Positions 45,161 to 54,780 of a stretch of 64,000 bases of DNA are shown piece by piece. Both the position numbers and the translations under genes were made by a program. Numbering within the stretch: the first letter of the stretch is position 1; the number at the start of each line of letters is the position of its first letter. This stretch comes from Paenibacillus sp. DMB20 (GTDB lineage: Bacteria > Bacillota > Bacilli > Paenibacillales > Paenibacillaceae). The notes under the pieces were generated by a model. That model ran no database searches, was not told where the DNA came from, and saw nothing but the letters and a program-made list of their open reading frames with translations. The stretch covers positions 62,001 through 126,000 of the forward strand of contig NZ_LAZU01000053.1 of assembly GCF_000987955.1 (NCBI RefSeq), in the 5' to 3' direction.

Positions 45161-46822
45161 CTAGAAGGTTCTGCCTAACAGTTTAGGGAGCGCTTCAAGC
45201 AGAAGCTCTCGCGTTATGGCGTCCGCGTAGTTCCATTGGGCAGCTTCCAAGAGATATACTTGCCCTTTCCGTACGGCGGGGAGGCTATGCCAGAGCGAAC
45301 TGTTCATCAGTTCCTCCATCGCGAATCTCGACTCCCCATTTTCGGGAAGCAGCATGAATATGCGGTCCCCGGCATAGGCGGGCAGGCTGGCTTCCTCGAT
45401 TTCCGCAAAGCCTTGTCCATCATGCAAAAGCTTCTGCACTTCCGTAACCGGAAGAAAGCCGTTGGGGTGGTACAACCCGGAGGAGAGTCCGGCAGAACCC
45501 ATGACGAACAGTCGACGGCCATGCTCATAGGTAAATACCGAGGCCGTCTCGCCAAGGCAGATGGATGGACTCATTCGTTGCCAGGCTATAGCCGCTTTGG
45601 CGTTATACCTTTTCAGCCACTTTTCCGCTTCACGCCTGCGGCCGAGCATGTCGCCCAGCGTATATAGCCGTTGTTCGAGCGGCGCAAAGGAATTGAACGT
45701 AACCGTTGGCGCGATTTTCGCGATCTGGTTATATTTTCGCTCATCGGGATTGGAAAAAATGATCAAATCGGGCCGAAGCTCGGCGAGTATCTCGGGTTCT
45801 ACAGGATGGCCGATATCCGTTACGTGCTTCAGCCGCTCTTGGAATTCACCCAAGTGGGGAGGGATCGTTCCTCCGCCTATGGGATCTACTCCAAGAGCGA
45901 ACAAATCTCCAAACGTCTCTCCGTAATAAATAATGCGCTCGGGCCGGGCGGGAATATCGACGATATGACCAGTCCAATCCCTAATCTTCTTGTTATTGCG
46001 CATCAAACGGGCATACTGCTTTGGAGCAATGCCCGTGGTTTGGCGAAATCGGCGATTGAAATAGTATTCGTCCGAAAAACCCACCCGCCGGGCAATTTCG
46101 CGAAGCGGATCATCGCTCTGAATGAGCAGCTGTTTGGAGCGATTGATGCGCAATTCCGTCACATAGTCCAGCGGACGCTTTCCGGTTAACTCCTGAAAGA
46201 TGGGAGTGTACTGCCAATAAGGCACTTGGGCCGATTTTGCAAGCTCCTTCACGGTAATGTTTTCCGTGTAATGGTTCTCGATGTATTGAATAGTTCGTTC
46301 TACCGCTTGGATCGGATGGGTTGGCTGTTCCGAATGGCAGTTGTGTTCGATGACAAAGTGTATCAACTCGTGGAAATCCAGCTGCAACTTGCATGCTTCC
46401 AACGGATCTGAAAGGGTGCTTCTGTGATATAACTCCTCTGTTATGCGAATCAGGCGGGAAATCGGGTAGGCCGTCAGTTCGATGCGCTCGGGCAGGAGAT
46501 AGCCGTTATAGTTCTTGGGTGGATGGTTTCCGGCCTGGATTACGGAGAAGGTTATAAGGTAGAAGCGGATCGCATGATCATATCCGTTATCGATTCGAAA
46601 AGCTTGCCCGGGCGAAAAAAGGTAGCCTTTTTCCGCTGTATAATAGAATTCGCTGTCGTTCACATGCATGCAGCCTGTCCCATTCGCTATGACAAGAAGA
46701 GTATGCGCGTCCGTGGTGAAGGTATCTGATTTCCACCCAACAGGCTGGACGGTCAACTCTATATCCTTCATATAAAAAAGCAAAGAATGAAGCGGAGCGA
46801 GCGGCAGCGAATGATCAGTCAT
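45161..46822 (-). CDS. AraC-type regulator fused to a siderophore-binding-protein domain (Btr-like)
   Basis: 553 residues with three parts: an N-terminal cupin-like region (1-150), AraC HTH domain (about 170-275; ITVKELAKSAQVPYWQYTPI and PLREIARRVGFSDEYYFNRR), and a C-terminal periplasmic-binding-protein domain (about 290-550; GHIVDIPARPERIIYYGETF). It lacks a signal peptide, so the binding domain works in the cytoplasm, as in B. subtilis Btr, which senses bacillibactin. Its domain is clearly related to the neighbouring receptor lipoprotein. A Fur-like box lies upstream. Likely activator of the transporter genes next door. Confidence 0.92.
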   Translation of the reverse strand: MTDHSLPLAPLHSLLFYMKDIELTVQPVGWKSDTFTTDAHTLLVIANGTGCMHVNDSEFYYTAEKGYLFSPGQAFRIDNGYDHAIRFYLITFSVIQAGNHPPKNYNGYLLPERIELTAYPISRLIRITEELYHRSTLSDPLEACKLQLDFHELIHFVIEHNCHSEQPTHPIQAVERTIQYIENHYTENITVKELAKSAQVPYWQYTPIFQELTGKRPLDYVTELRINRSKQLLIQSDDPLREIARRVGFSDEYYFNRRFRQTTGIAPKQYARLMRNNKKIRDWTGHIVDIPARPERIIYYGETFGDLFALGVDPIGGGTIPPHLGEFQERLKHVTDIGHPVEPEILAELRPDLIIFSNPDERKYNQIAKIAPTVTFNSFAPLEQRLYTLGDMLGRRREAEKWLKRYNAKAAIAWQRMSPSICLGETASVFTYEHGRRLFVMGSAGLSSGLYHPNGFLPVTEVQKLLHDGQGFAEIEEASLPAYAGDRIFMLLPENGESRFAMEELMNSSLWHSLPAVRKGQVYLLEAAQWNYADAITRELLLEALPKLLGRTF

Positions 46823-46845
46823 ATTTCATATACTCCCATCCAAAT

Positions 46846-46864
46846 GATAATGATTATCAATGAT
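46846..46864 (-). promoter_or_regulatory. Fur box of the AraC-type regulator gene
   Basis: GATAATGATTATCAATGAT resembles the Fur consensus GATAATGATAATCATTATC, 24 bases upstream of the start. Confidence 0.7.
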
Positions 46865-46878
46865 ATTGTATAAAAAAC

Positions 46879-46916
46879 AAAGAAGCTTTTCAATGACAGC
46901 TTGAAAAGCTTCTTTG
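46879..46916. terminator. Terminator of the siderophore-receptor gene
   Basis: AAAGAAGCTTTTCA pairs with TTGAAAAGCTTCTTT around ATGACAGC, downstream of the minus-strand receptor gene. Confidence 0.8.
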
Positions 46917-46931
46917 CCAAAAAGAAAGTTT

Positions 46932-47915
46932 CTATTTAATTAGAAGATTCGGCAGCTGCTCAAGCAGCGACTGTCTCGTAAGTGCGTCACTGCCGGATTT
47001 CAGTAGATCAATCGTATACACATGCCCTTTTTTCACTGCCGGCAAGTTTCTCCATACCGAACTCTTCATCATCTCTTCCGTGGATTTTTTCGGTTCCTCA
47101 TCGACAGGGGTCAGGACGAAGATATGGTCTCCCGCATATTCCGGCAGCAGTTCCATCGATATTTCCTTAAATCCCGTGTTTTCATCGAGCAGTTCTTGAA
47201 TTTTGTCCACAGGCGCAAATCCGTTCTGCTGATACAGAACTTGAGACAGCCCCGTGCGTGCCATGATGAACAAGCGATCTCCGGGGTAAAAGGTTAAGAC
47301 GGTGGCGGTTTCTCCCGGCTTCATGCCTGTCTCTTTCAGCTTTTCCCACATCGCTTGATTGCTGGCATCATACTGCGCAAGCCACTGCTCGGCCTCTTTT
47401 TTCTTTCCGACCAGATCGCCGATGAGCAGCATCCGGTTCTCCAAGGAATCAAACGTATCGAACATGAGGGTAGGGGCGATTTTGGACAGTTGTTCATATT
47501 CCTTTTCGTCCATGCCTCCCGTAATGATCATATCCGGCTTCAAATCAAGAACCTTCTCCACATTGATCGGGAAGCCAAGATCTTCTACATTTTTGACTTT
47601 ATCTTCATAAACGAAACCTTTAACCCAGTTCAATCCGGTTCCGACCACATCAACGTCGAGCGCCAGCAGGTCGCCGTACGTCTCTCCCCAAAAAATGATT
47701 CGCTCCGGAGACGCGGGGATGTCCACTTCATGACCTTTATAATCGGTAAATTTACGCGTAGCGGAAGCAGAATCTTCTTTATTTTCCTCACTTTTCGCTG
47801 TATTCGCGGGATCAGCCTTCTGCTGTACTTCGGATGGAGCGCTGCAGGCGAACAGCAGCACGCTCATGCATAATATTGCGAGTAATAAGGCGTAGTTTTT
47901 TATTGCCAATTTCAT
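46932..47915 (-). CDS. Iron-siderophore ABC transporter substrate-binding lipoprotein
   Basis: 327 residues from the ATG at 47915, where GGAGGGG precedes; longer upstream frames are not translated parts. Lipoprotein signal peptide with lipobox LLFAC (MKLAIKNYALLLAILCMSVL), so membrane-anchored outside the cell. The FeuA/FhuD-type fold is indicated by VDIPASPERIIFWGETYGDL, DLKPDMIITGGMD and KIAPTLMFDTF. A perfect Fur box lies upstream. It is transcribed away from the two permease genes and is a homologue of the C-terminal domain of the adjacent regulator. Confidence 0.92.
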   Translation of the reverse strand: MKLAIKNYALLLAILCMSVLLFACSAPSEVQQKADPANTAKSEENKEDSASATRKFTDYKGHEVDIPASPERIIFWGETYGDLLALDVDVVGTGLNWVKGFVYEDKVKNVEDLGFPINVEKVLDLKPDMIITGGMDEKEYEQLSKIAPTLMFDTFDSLENRMLLIGDLVGKKKEAEQWLAQYDASNQAMWEKLKETGMKPGETATVLTFYPGDRLFIMARTGLSQVLYQQNGFAPVDKIQELLDENTGFKEISMELLPEYAGDHIFVLTPVDEEPKKSTEEMMKSSVWRNLPAVKKGHVYTIDLLKSGSDALTRQSLLEQLPNLLIK

Positions 47916-47945
47916 GGAACCCCTCCAAGATCGTGTGGTATTACA

Positions 47946-47964
47946 GATAATGATAATCATTATC
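47946..47964 (-). promoter_or_regulatory. Perfect Fur box upstream of the receptor gene
   Basis: GATAATGATAATCATTATC matches the 19-base Fur consensus at every position. Confidence 0.9.
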
Positions 47965-48125
47965 AAATGTATGCTCCCATCGTAAAACCTCGTTTGCCGA
48001 TTCACAATAGACAAAAGGAAATCGTTCATTTGATTTGTACAAACAAGGGGGGCGTTCATTTTGTACAAAAAAACAGTCGATTTTGTCCATTGTCATGTTG
48101 AAGTAAACTGGCCTACAATCTAAAT

Positions 48126-48144
48126 GAAAATGAGAATCAATATC
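48126..48144 (+). promoter_or_regulatory. Fur box upstream of the permease operon
   Basis: GAAAATGAGAATCAATATC matches 16 of 19 positions of the Fur consensus, 33 bases before the permease start. Confidence 0.75.
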
Positions 48145-48177
48145 ATAATATATTGTAGATCAACAAGGGTGGCATGT

Positions 48178-49233
48178 ATGGGACAAGTTGCAAAATCTAA
48201 TTCCAACCAATCCGCTTCCGGAGGCGTCGAATTTCGATCGCGTCCGCTCGTGGCAACGCTCATTCTCATCGGAGGGGTGGTCGCATTAGCGTTCGGTATT
48301 GCGATCTCGGTATCCTTCGGTGCAGCGGATATTCAATTATCCACGGTATGGGAAGCTGTCTTTCGCTTCAATCCGGATCTTACGCAGCATCAAATCATTC
48401 AAGAAATTCGGCTTCCGCGCGTCCTTGGCGGAGCCATGGTGGGAGCGTGCTTCGCCGTGGCGGGTGCCATTATGCAGGGAATGACCCGCAACCCGCTGGC
48501 CGATTCGGGCTTGCTCGGACTGAATGCCGGCGCCGGCTTTATGCTTGCCGTATGCTTCGCATTCTTTCCGGGTTTGCCTTATATGTACTTGATTTTGTTT
48601 TCATTCCTCGGTGCCGGATTAGGGGCCGGGCTTGTATACGGCATCGGTTCGCTTGCCAAAGGCGGGCTCACCCCGGTTCGGCTTGTTCTGGCAGGTGCGG
48701 CGTTAAGCGCGCTTTTGTCGGCCTTAAGCGAGGGCATTGCGCTATATTTCAACATTGGCCAGGACTTGGCTTTCTGGTATGCCGGAGGCGTAGCCGGGAC
48801 GAAATGGCCGCAGCTGGCGATCATGTTCCCGTGGATTGCAGCCGCGATTCTCGGAGCGATCGCCTTGTCGCGTTCCATCACCATGCTCAGCTTGGGAGAG
48901 GACATCGCAAAGGGGCTGGGTCAACGTACCGGCTTGGTAAGACTTGCGGGCTTGATCATCGTGTTAATTCTTGCCGGCGCAGCGGTATCCGTGGTAGGGG
49001 CCGTGGGCTTCGTTGGACTGATCATTCCTCACGTAACGCGCTACCTCGTAGGCGTCGATTACCGCTGGATTATTCCATGCTCGGCACTGCTGGGGAGCTT
49101 GCTCGTCGTATTCGCCGATTTGGCTGCCAGGATGGTCAATCCGCCTTACGAGACGCCCGTCGGGGCACTTATTGCCCTTATCGGGGTTCCATTCTTCCTG
49201 TTCTTGGCTCGCAAGGAAAGGAGGGAGTTGTAA
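48178..49233 (+). CDS. FecCD-family siderophore ABC permease 1
   Basis: 351-residue inner-membrane permease with nine or ten membrane segments. Start at the ATG 48178 (AAGGGTGG upstream). FecCD motifs: EIRLPRVLGGAMVGACFAVAG, GLLGLNAGAGF, GAVGFVGLIIPHVTRYLVG and the ATPase-coupling loop near GDDIAKGLGQ-like LGEDIAKGLGQRTG. First gene of a Fur-controlled operon. Confidence 0.93.
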   Translation: MGQVAKSNSNQSASGGVEFRSRPLVATLILIGGVVALAFGIAISVSFGAADIQLSTVWEAVFRFNPDLTQHQIIQEIRLPRVLGGAMVGACFAVAGAIMQGMTRNPLADSGLLGLNAGAGFMLAVCFAFFPGLPYMYLILFSFLGAGLGAGLVYGIGSLAKGGLTPVRLVLAGAALSALLSALSEGIALYFNIGQDLAFWYAGGVAGTKWPQLAIMFPWIAAAILGAIALSRSITMLSLGEDIAKGLGQRTGLVRLAGLIIVLILAGAAVSVVGAVGFVGLIIPHVTRYLVGVDYRWIIPCSALLGSLLVVFADLAARMVNPPYETPVGALIALIGVPFFLFLARKERREL

Positions 49234-49236
49234 GCC

Positions 49237-50269
49237 ATGGGTCATTTATCCGCAAGCCTTGCGCTGCAGCGTAAAAGAAACGCAATATTGCAGTCATGAT
49301 CACGCTCTCCGTCCTTATTGTCATCATGTTTATCGTCAGCATGAATACGGGTTATATTCGATTATCGCCAATGGATTTGCTGCGAACGTTGTTCGGTGCA
49401 GGCACGAATAAGCAGGAGTTGATTCTGTTTGAATTCAGATTGCCGCGCATTGTCATTTCCGTGCTTATAGGCGCCGGATTGGCGGTGTCCGGCTGCGTCA
49501 TGCAGGCTATATCCCGGAATGCTTTGGCCGATCCCGGCATTCTCGGCATCAATGCGGGAGCGGGTTTGGCTGTCATGCTGTTCATTTCGTTCTATCCGTC
49601 AACAGCTCAGGCGCCCGTCTTCCTGATGCCGATATTGGCCTGGCTTGGAGCCGGACTTACAGCCGCGCTTATTTGCTTGCTGGCATACAAACGCCATGAA
49701 AATATATCGCCGACGCGCCTGGTATTGACGGGGGTGGCTGTAGCAGCCGGAATCAGCGCGGCGATGATCGTGCTGACGCTGAAGCTCAGCCCCGAAAAAT
49801 ATCAAATGGTTGCGACATGGATGGCAGGAAGCATCTGGGGAACCAATTGGAAGTATGTGCTTGCGTTATTGCCGTTCATCGCCGTTCTGCTGCCGTATGT
49901 ATTTTATAAAGCTCGCGTGATGAATGTATTGAATCTGGGCGAAACGAAAGCCACAGGTTTAGGGGCGCATGTATCCCGCGAGCAGATCGCGCTGCTGGCT
50001 GCCGCCGTGGGTCTGGCCGGTTCCTGTGTTGCCGTCAGCGGAGGCATTGGGTTCGTTGGGCTTATTGGACCGCATCTGGCCAGACGGCTTGTCGGTCCGA
50101 AGCACGAGCTGCTCCTTCCACGTCCGCGTTGGCAGGCGCTTTGCTCGTCATTACGTCAGACACGATCGGCCGCTGGATTCTGCAGCCATCCGAAGTGCCT
50201 ACGGGAATCGTGGTTGCTGTTATCGGCGCTCCTTATTTCTTGTACCTGTTGGCACGTTCAAAAGCGTAA
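49237..50269 (+). pseudogene. FecCD-family siderophore ABC permease 2, frameshifted twice
   Basis: Partner permease; it would be about 344 residues. The start ATG at 49237 reads MGHLSASLALQRKRNAIL and then stops; one missing A in the run at 49278-49280 restores RKRKRNIAVMITLSV. A second base is missing at 50118-50119 (CTTCC); restoring it gives LAGALLVITSDTIGRW and IVVAVIGAPYFLYLLARSKA before the stop at 50269. Conserved motifs include RLPRIVISVLIGAGLAVSGC and GFVGLIGPHLARRLVG. Broken as given, probably intact in the organism. Confidence 0.88.
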
Positions 50270-50394
50270 ATTCAAGAAATTCAGCTAACAACTTCGGAAA
50301 GTATGAAGATTCATGCCGAATGACTCCCTGTACCGAATTGGGATCTAAACGAATTTTTGGAGCATCCTCAAGGAAAGAGAGGTACAACGTTTTG

Positions 50395-52122
50395 ATGCGT
50401 CGTTTCTTCGAATACTATAAGCCCTACAAGTGGCTGTTCGTTTTGGACTTCTCCTGCGCCATCATTGCTGCGCTGCTTGAATTGGCCTTTCCGGTAGCCG
50501 TGAATCAGGTGGTCGACAAGCTGCTTCCCAGCGGCAATTGGCAGTGGATCCTCTACGCCTGCCTTGGACTGCTAGGAATCTATGTCATTAGTGCGGCACT
50601 GCATTTTGTCGTAACTTATTGGGGACATAAGCTTGGCATCAATATTGAATCCGATATGCGCAAAAAGCTATTCGACCATGTGCAGAAGCTGTCATTCCGC
50701 TTTTTCGACAATAATAAGACCGGACATCTTGTTTCCCGAATGACGAACGACCTGATGGACATCGGCGAAATTGCGCATCATGGACCCGAGGATTTGTTTA
50801 TCGCAATCATGACGCTGGGCGGGGCTTTCGGCATCATGCTGGGGATCAATTGGGAGCTTGCCGTTCTTACCTTTATCATCGTACCGCTGATGATCTATCT
50901 ATCTCTCTACTTCAGCCGCAAAATGTCGGCCGCATTTAAACGAATGTTTGCGGATATAGCCGACTACAATGCGCGGGTTGAAAATAATGTGAGCGGCATC
51001 CGCGTTGTTCAAGCGTTCTCCAACGAAAAGTTTGAGATGAAGCGCTTCGCTGAAAATAACGAGCGTTTCCGCATGATCAAGCTGCTGACTTACCGCATCA
51101 TGGCGTGGAACTCTTCGATCAGTTTTATTTTGATGAAGCTGATTACGCTGTTTGTGCTCGTATGCGGCACCTGGTACGTCATTCAGCAGAAGATGACTTA
51201 CGGGGAATTCATTGCATTTGTCATGTTGTCCAATGTATTTCTGGGACCGATAAAACAAATCAATGGCGTTATTGAGATGTATCCGAAGGGAATTGCCGGA
51301 TTCAAGCGTTATCTGGAGCTATTGGAAACGGCGCCGGATGTAGCGGACGCACCCGATGCCATCCCCGCAGCCAATCTGAAGGGAAACATTGAATTCCAGG
51401 GAGTATCCTTCAGTTATGGAAATGCGGACAAGGTGCTTAGCGATATTCATCTCGCCATTCATGCCGGCGAAACGGTGGCATTGGTCGGTCCGTCCGGCGC
51501 AGGGAAGACGACGCTGTGCAGTCTGCTGCCCCGTTTCTATGATGCGGATGAAGGGACCATTACGATAGACGGCATGGATATCCGCAAGATTACATTGGAA
51601 TCGTTACGCGCTCATATTGGGATCGTGCAGCAGGACGTATTTTTATTCGATGGCACGATTCGGGAAAATATCGCTTACGGCAGGCTCGAAGCAAGTGAGG
51701 AGGAGATTTGGGAAGCCGCCCGCCGGGCACAGTTGGAAGAAATGATTCAATCGCAGCCTGAGGGAATGGATACGCTCATTGGCGAACGGGGAGTGAAGCT
51801 GTCCGGCGGCCAGAAACAGCGGTTGTCGATCGCCCGCATGTTTTTGAAAAACCCAAGCATCCTCATACTCGACGAGGCAACCTCGGCCCTTGATACAGAG
51901 ACGGAGGCAGCCATTCAACAATCGCTGTCTGAGCTGTCGAAAGGCCGGACCACGATCGTGATCGCCCACCGTCTGGCTACCATCCGAAATGCGGATCGTA
52001 TCGTGGTCGTGGATCAGGGCATAGCCGAGCAGGGGAATCATGAGGAGCTTCTGGCAGCACGCGGCACTTACAGCCGTCTGCATCAGGCCCAATTCGGGGA
52101 ACAGGTGGCATCTTGGTCTTGA
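50395..52122 (+). CDS. ABC exporter (fused membrane and ATPase domains), siderophore locus
   Basis: 575-residue half-transporter: six membrane segments in the N-terminal half (RFFEYYKPYKWLFVLDFSC onward), ATPase in the C-terminal half with Walker A VGPSGAGKTTL, Q-loop VQQDVFLF, signature KLSGGQKQR, Walker B ILILDEATSALD and H-loop IAHRLATI. Start ATG 50395 (or TTG 50392); the long upstream frame is read-through of the permease gene in another frame. It lies inside a siderophore-uptake operon, so it may export the siderophore, help recycle it, or release iron; unproven. Confidence 0.92.
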   Translation: MRRFFEYYKPYKWLFVLDFSCAIIAALLELAFPVAVNQVVDKLLPSGNWQWILYACLGLLGIYVISAALHFVVTYWGHKLGINIESDMRKKLFDHVQKLSFRFFDNNKTGHLVSRMTNDLMDIGEIAHHGPEDLFIAIMTLGGAFGIMLGINWELAVLTFIIVPLMIYLSLYFSRKMSAAFKRMFADIADYNARVENNVSGIRVVQAFSNEKFEMKRFAENNERFRMIKLLTYRIMAWNSSISFILMKLITLFVLVCGTWYVIQQKMTYGEFIAFVMLSNVFLGPIKQINGVIEMYPKGIAGFKRYLELLETAPDVADAPDAIPAANLKGNIEFQGVSFSYGNADKVLSDIHLAIHAGETVALVGPSGAGKTTLCSLLPRFYDADEGTITIDGMDIRKITLESLRAHIGIVQQDVFLFDGTIRENIAYGRLEASEEEIWEAARRAQLEEMIQSQPEGMDTLIGERGVKLSGGQKQRLSIARMFLKNPSILILDEATSALDTETEAAIQQSLSELSKGRTTIVIAHRLATIRNADRIVVVDQGIAEQGNHEELLAARGTYSRLHQAQFGEQVASWS

Positions 52123-52182
52123 ATGCTTTGAATAAGGAAACGAAAAACGTGGAATGAACAAAGCAGGGGAGGGTGTTTATCC

Positions 52183-53003
52183 GTGCAAACCTTGAAAGAA
52201 CGAATGAGTACGTCCGGGCTGGACATTGCTTATGGCGAAACAGCCATCGTGAATAATTTGAATTTGACCATTCCGAATGGAAAAATAACGGCTCTGGTTG
52301 GCGCAAACGGCTCAGGAAAATCCACCATTTTGAAGACAATGGCCCGCATCATGCACCCCAAGGCCGGCGGCGTCCTGTTGGATGGACAGTCTATTCACTC
52401 GATGTCAACCAAAGATGTAGCCAAGCAGCTAGCCATTTTGCCGCAGAATCCGTCCGCTCCGGATGGATTGACGGTATCCGAACTGGTCGGATATGGGCGT
52501 TTTCCGCATCAAAAAGGCTTCGGTAACTTATCGGCAGAGGATAAGCGGATCGTTCATTGGGCAATCGAGGTAACGGGCTTGCTGGACTTTCAAGATCGTC
52601 CGGTCGATAATCTGTCGGGGGGACAGAGGCAGCGCGCATGGATTGCCATGGCCCTTGCCCAGCAGACGGACATCGTATTTCTTGATGAACCTACCACTTT
52701 CCTGGATATGGCGCATCAGCTCGAGGTGCTGCAACTGCTGCAGAAGTTGAACCGGGAAGAGGGCCGGACCATTGTCATGGTCGTGCATGATCTCAACCAT
52801 GCATCCCGTTACGCTCAGCATATGGTTGCGATCAAGTCGGGTACCGTTGTGCGGGAAGCTCGCCTGCGGAAGTCATGACGAAGAAGGTGCTGCGGGAGGT
52901 GTTTTCCATCGAGGCTGACATCGTTCCCGATCCGCGAACCGGCGTGCCGCTCTGCATGCCGTACGAGCTTACTGCTGTTTCCGCTGCAGGCGCCAGCGCC
53001 TGA
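52183..53003 (+). pseudogene. Siderophore ABC transporter ATP-binding protein, frameshifted near the end
   Basis: FecE/FhuC-type ATPase energising the two FecCD permeases. GTG start at 52183. Walker A VGANGSGKST, Q-loop LPQNPSAPDGLTV, signature NLSGGQRQRAW, Walker B DIVFLDEPTTFLD, H-loop VVHDLNHA. The frame stops early at 52878 after VVREARLRKS. One missing G at about 52858 restores VVREGSPAEVMTKKVLREVF and ends ASA at 53003, giving about 273 residues, normal for the family. Confidence 0.88.
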
Positions 53004-53036
53004 CATTTTGAATCATATCGAGATATCGAAATCGAA

Positions 53037-53103
53037 AAAACAGTCCTTGGATCGTAGGTGTCCGTCTGAATCCTCAGATGCCTGCAGCCGAGGGCTGTTT
53101 TCT
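53037..53103 (+). terminator. Siderophore operon terminator
   Basis: AAAACAGTCCT pairs with AGGGCTGTTTT across a long loop holding an inner hairpin (CTGAATCCTCAG), then CTT. Confidence 0.6.
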
Positions 53104-53186
53104 TGTCGTTCCAAATAGATCATGCAGATTAAGGGAATTATATAGGAAAGGTGAAAAATGGGATTGAATCCCCCGTTTGAGGGGAA

Positions 53187-54563
53187 ATGAAAGATGATAT
53201 AAGGGTTTCGCAAGACAACTTGTTTAAAGCAGGAGGGACGAAGGTGGCATCAGAAGGACAGCTTAAGAAAGAAATCGGACTTTCGGTAGCCTTGTCGATC
53301 GTAATCGGAACCGTTATCGGTTCGGGGATTTTCATGAAGCCCGGAGTGGTCATCGAGCATGCGGGCAGTTCGACTTGGGCATTGGCGGCCTGGCTGCTTG
53401 GAGGGCTCATCACGATAGCGGGCGGACTGACGATTGCGGAAATCGGCGTGCAGATTCCGAAAACCGGCGGGCTGTACGTATATATTGAAGAGGTGTACGG
53501 GAAAGTTTGGGGCTATCTGAGCGGATGGATGCAGACGATGATATACGGGCCTGCGATTATCGGTGCGCTCGGCCTGTATTTCGGACTTCTGTTTGCCAAT
53601 CTTTTCTCTTTGTCGAAGGTTTGGTACGTTCCCGTTGGGATAGGCTCCGTTATCTTTTTGGGCGTTGTGAACAGCCTGGGGACAAAACATGGGGGTTCGA
53701 TCCAGACCATTACGACCCTTGCCAAAATGGTGCCGATCGTTCTGATTGCGGTTCTCGGCGTCTGGATGGGCGACGAGCAGGTGCTCAGCGGCGGCGGTCC
53801 CGCGATGGACCAACTGGGCATGGGGGCGGCAATCCTGGCGACTTTGTTTGCTTATGACGGATGGATGCTGGTCGCTTTTGTAGCTGGTGAGATGAAAAAT
53901 CCCGCCAAACATCTGCCGCTGGCCATTGTAGGCGGTTTGACGGTGGTTACCGCAGCGTATGTTCTCATCAATTTGGCTATGATGAAGGTGCTGCCGGCAG
54001 CGGACATCGTATCGCTGGGCACTGCATCGGCTCACCGGGTGGCCGAGATACTCATGGGCGGAATAGGCGCCAAAATCGTCAGCGTCGGCATTCTGATCTC
54101 CATTTTCGGTTGCCTAAACGGAAAACTGTTGACGTTTCCGCGTGTCCCTCTGGCGATGGCGGAGCGGGGGCAGCTTCCCTTTTCCCGCCGGATCGGGAAG
54201 ATCCACGCCAAACGGGGAACGCCGGTGGCTGCCATAACGATGCAGATGATATTGGCCATTATCATGATGCTGCTTACCAACCCCGACTATTTGACGGAAA
54301 TGGCGGTATTTGCGATCTATTTGTTTTATATCATGGCCTTTGCTGCCGTGTTTTTGCTGCGCAAACGAAACAAAGGTTTACAACGGCAGTACAGCGTTCC
54401 GCTGTATCCGCTGGTTCCGATCATGGCCATTGCCGGTTCCTTGTTTGTCGTCATCAGCACGCTGATCAATCAGCCGGCGGACACCCTGGTTGCGATCGGG
54501 ATTACGGTAATCGGGCTGCCGGTGTATTATATCCTTCAAAGAAGAACTGGGCAGCTGCATTAA
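53187..54563 (+). CDS. APC-family amino-acid permease (SteT-like exchanger)
   Basis: 458 residues, twelve hydrophobic segments. The APC signature VIGTVIGSGIFMKPGVV near residue 40 and the GWMLVAFVAGEMKNPAKHLP region after segment 6 place it with the LAT/SteT group that exchanges serine, threonine and aromatic amino acids. TTGAGGGG precedes the ATG. Single gene, terminator after it. Confidence 0.9.
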   Translation: MKDDIRVSQDNLFKAGGTKVASEGQLKKEIGLSVALSIVIGTVIGSGIFMKPGVVIEHAGSSTWALAAWLLGGLITIAGGLTIAEIGVQIPKTGGLYVYIEEVYGKVWGYLSGWMQTMIYGPAIIGALGLYFGLLFANLFSLSKVWYVPVGIGSVIFLGVVNSLGTKHGGSIQTITTLAKMVPIVLIAVLGVWMGDEQVLSGGGPAMDQLGMGAAILATLFAYDGWMLVAFVAGEMKNPAKHLPLAIVGGLTVVTAAYVLINLAMMKVLPAADIVSLGTASAHRVAEILMGGIGAKIVSVGILISIFGCLNGKLLTFPRVPLAMAERGQLPFSRRIGKIHAKRGTPVAAITMQMILAIIMMLLTNPDYLTEMAVFAIYLFYIMAFAAVFLLRKRNKGLQRQYSVPLYPLVPIMAIAGSLFVVISTLINQPADTLVAIGITVIGLPVYYILQRRTGQLH

Positions 54564-54623
54564 AAAGAGGCTGAGCACACATGGATCCGTCGTTCATCTA
54601 AATAAAGCACCGTCAAAAAAATG

Positions 54624-54646
54624 GACCGACGCTTATGCGTTCGGTC
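54624..54646 (+). terminator. Terminator after the amino-acid permease gene
   Basis: GACCGACGC-TTAT-GCGTTCGGTC with a one-base bulge, followed by TTTG. Confidence 0.6.
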
Positions 54647-54663
54647 TTTGTCATGAAATAACA

Positions 54664-54755
54664 ACGTATAAATTTTCACTATACTCCGCTTCTATTTCTC
54701 GCAGAAACGCTATCGGACCATAAAAAGGGCGTCAAAGCCGTTTCAACTTGCATCT
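54664..54755. repeat. Palindromic intergenic repeat, copy 2
   Basis: TCGCAGAAACGCTATCG at 54699-54715 repeats TCGCAGAAACGCCATCG of copy 1 (3819-3835) with one change, and both continue to GCCGTTTC about 25 bases later; the right arm is less perfect here. It sits between the permease and immA-like genes. Confidence 0.5.
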
Positions 54756-54780
54756 GCTCTTTTACGGAACTTACGTTCGA

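Noticed and set aside
49969..50394. N-terminal extension of the ABC exporter
   Set aside because: These codons are the permease gene read in another frame; the exporter begins at 50395 with its own ribosome site.
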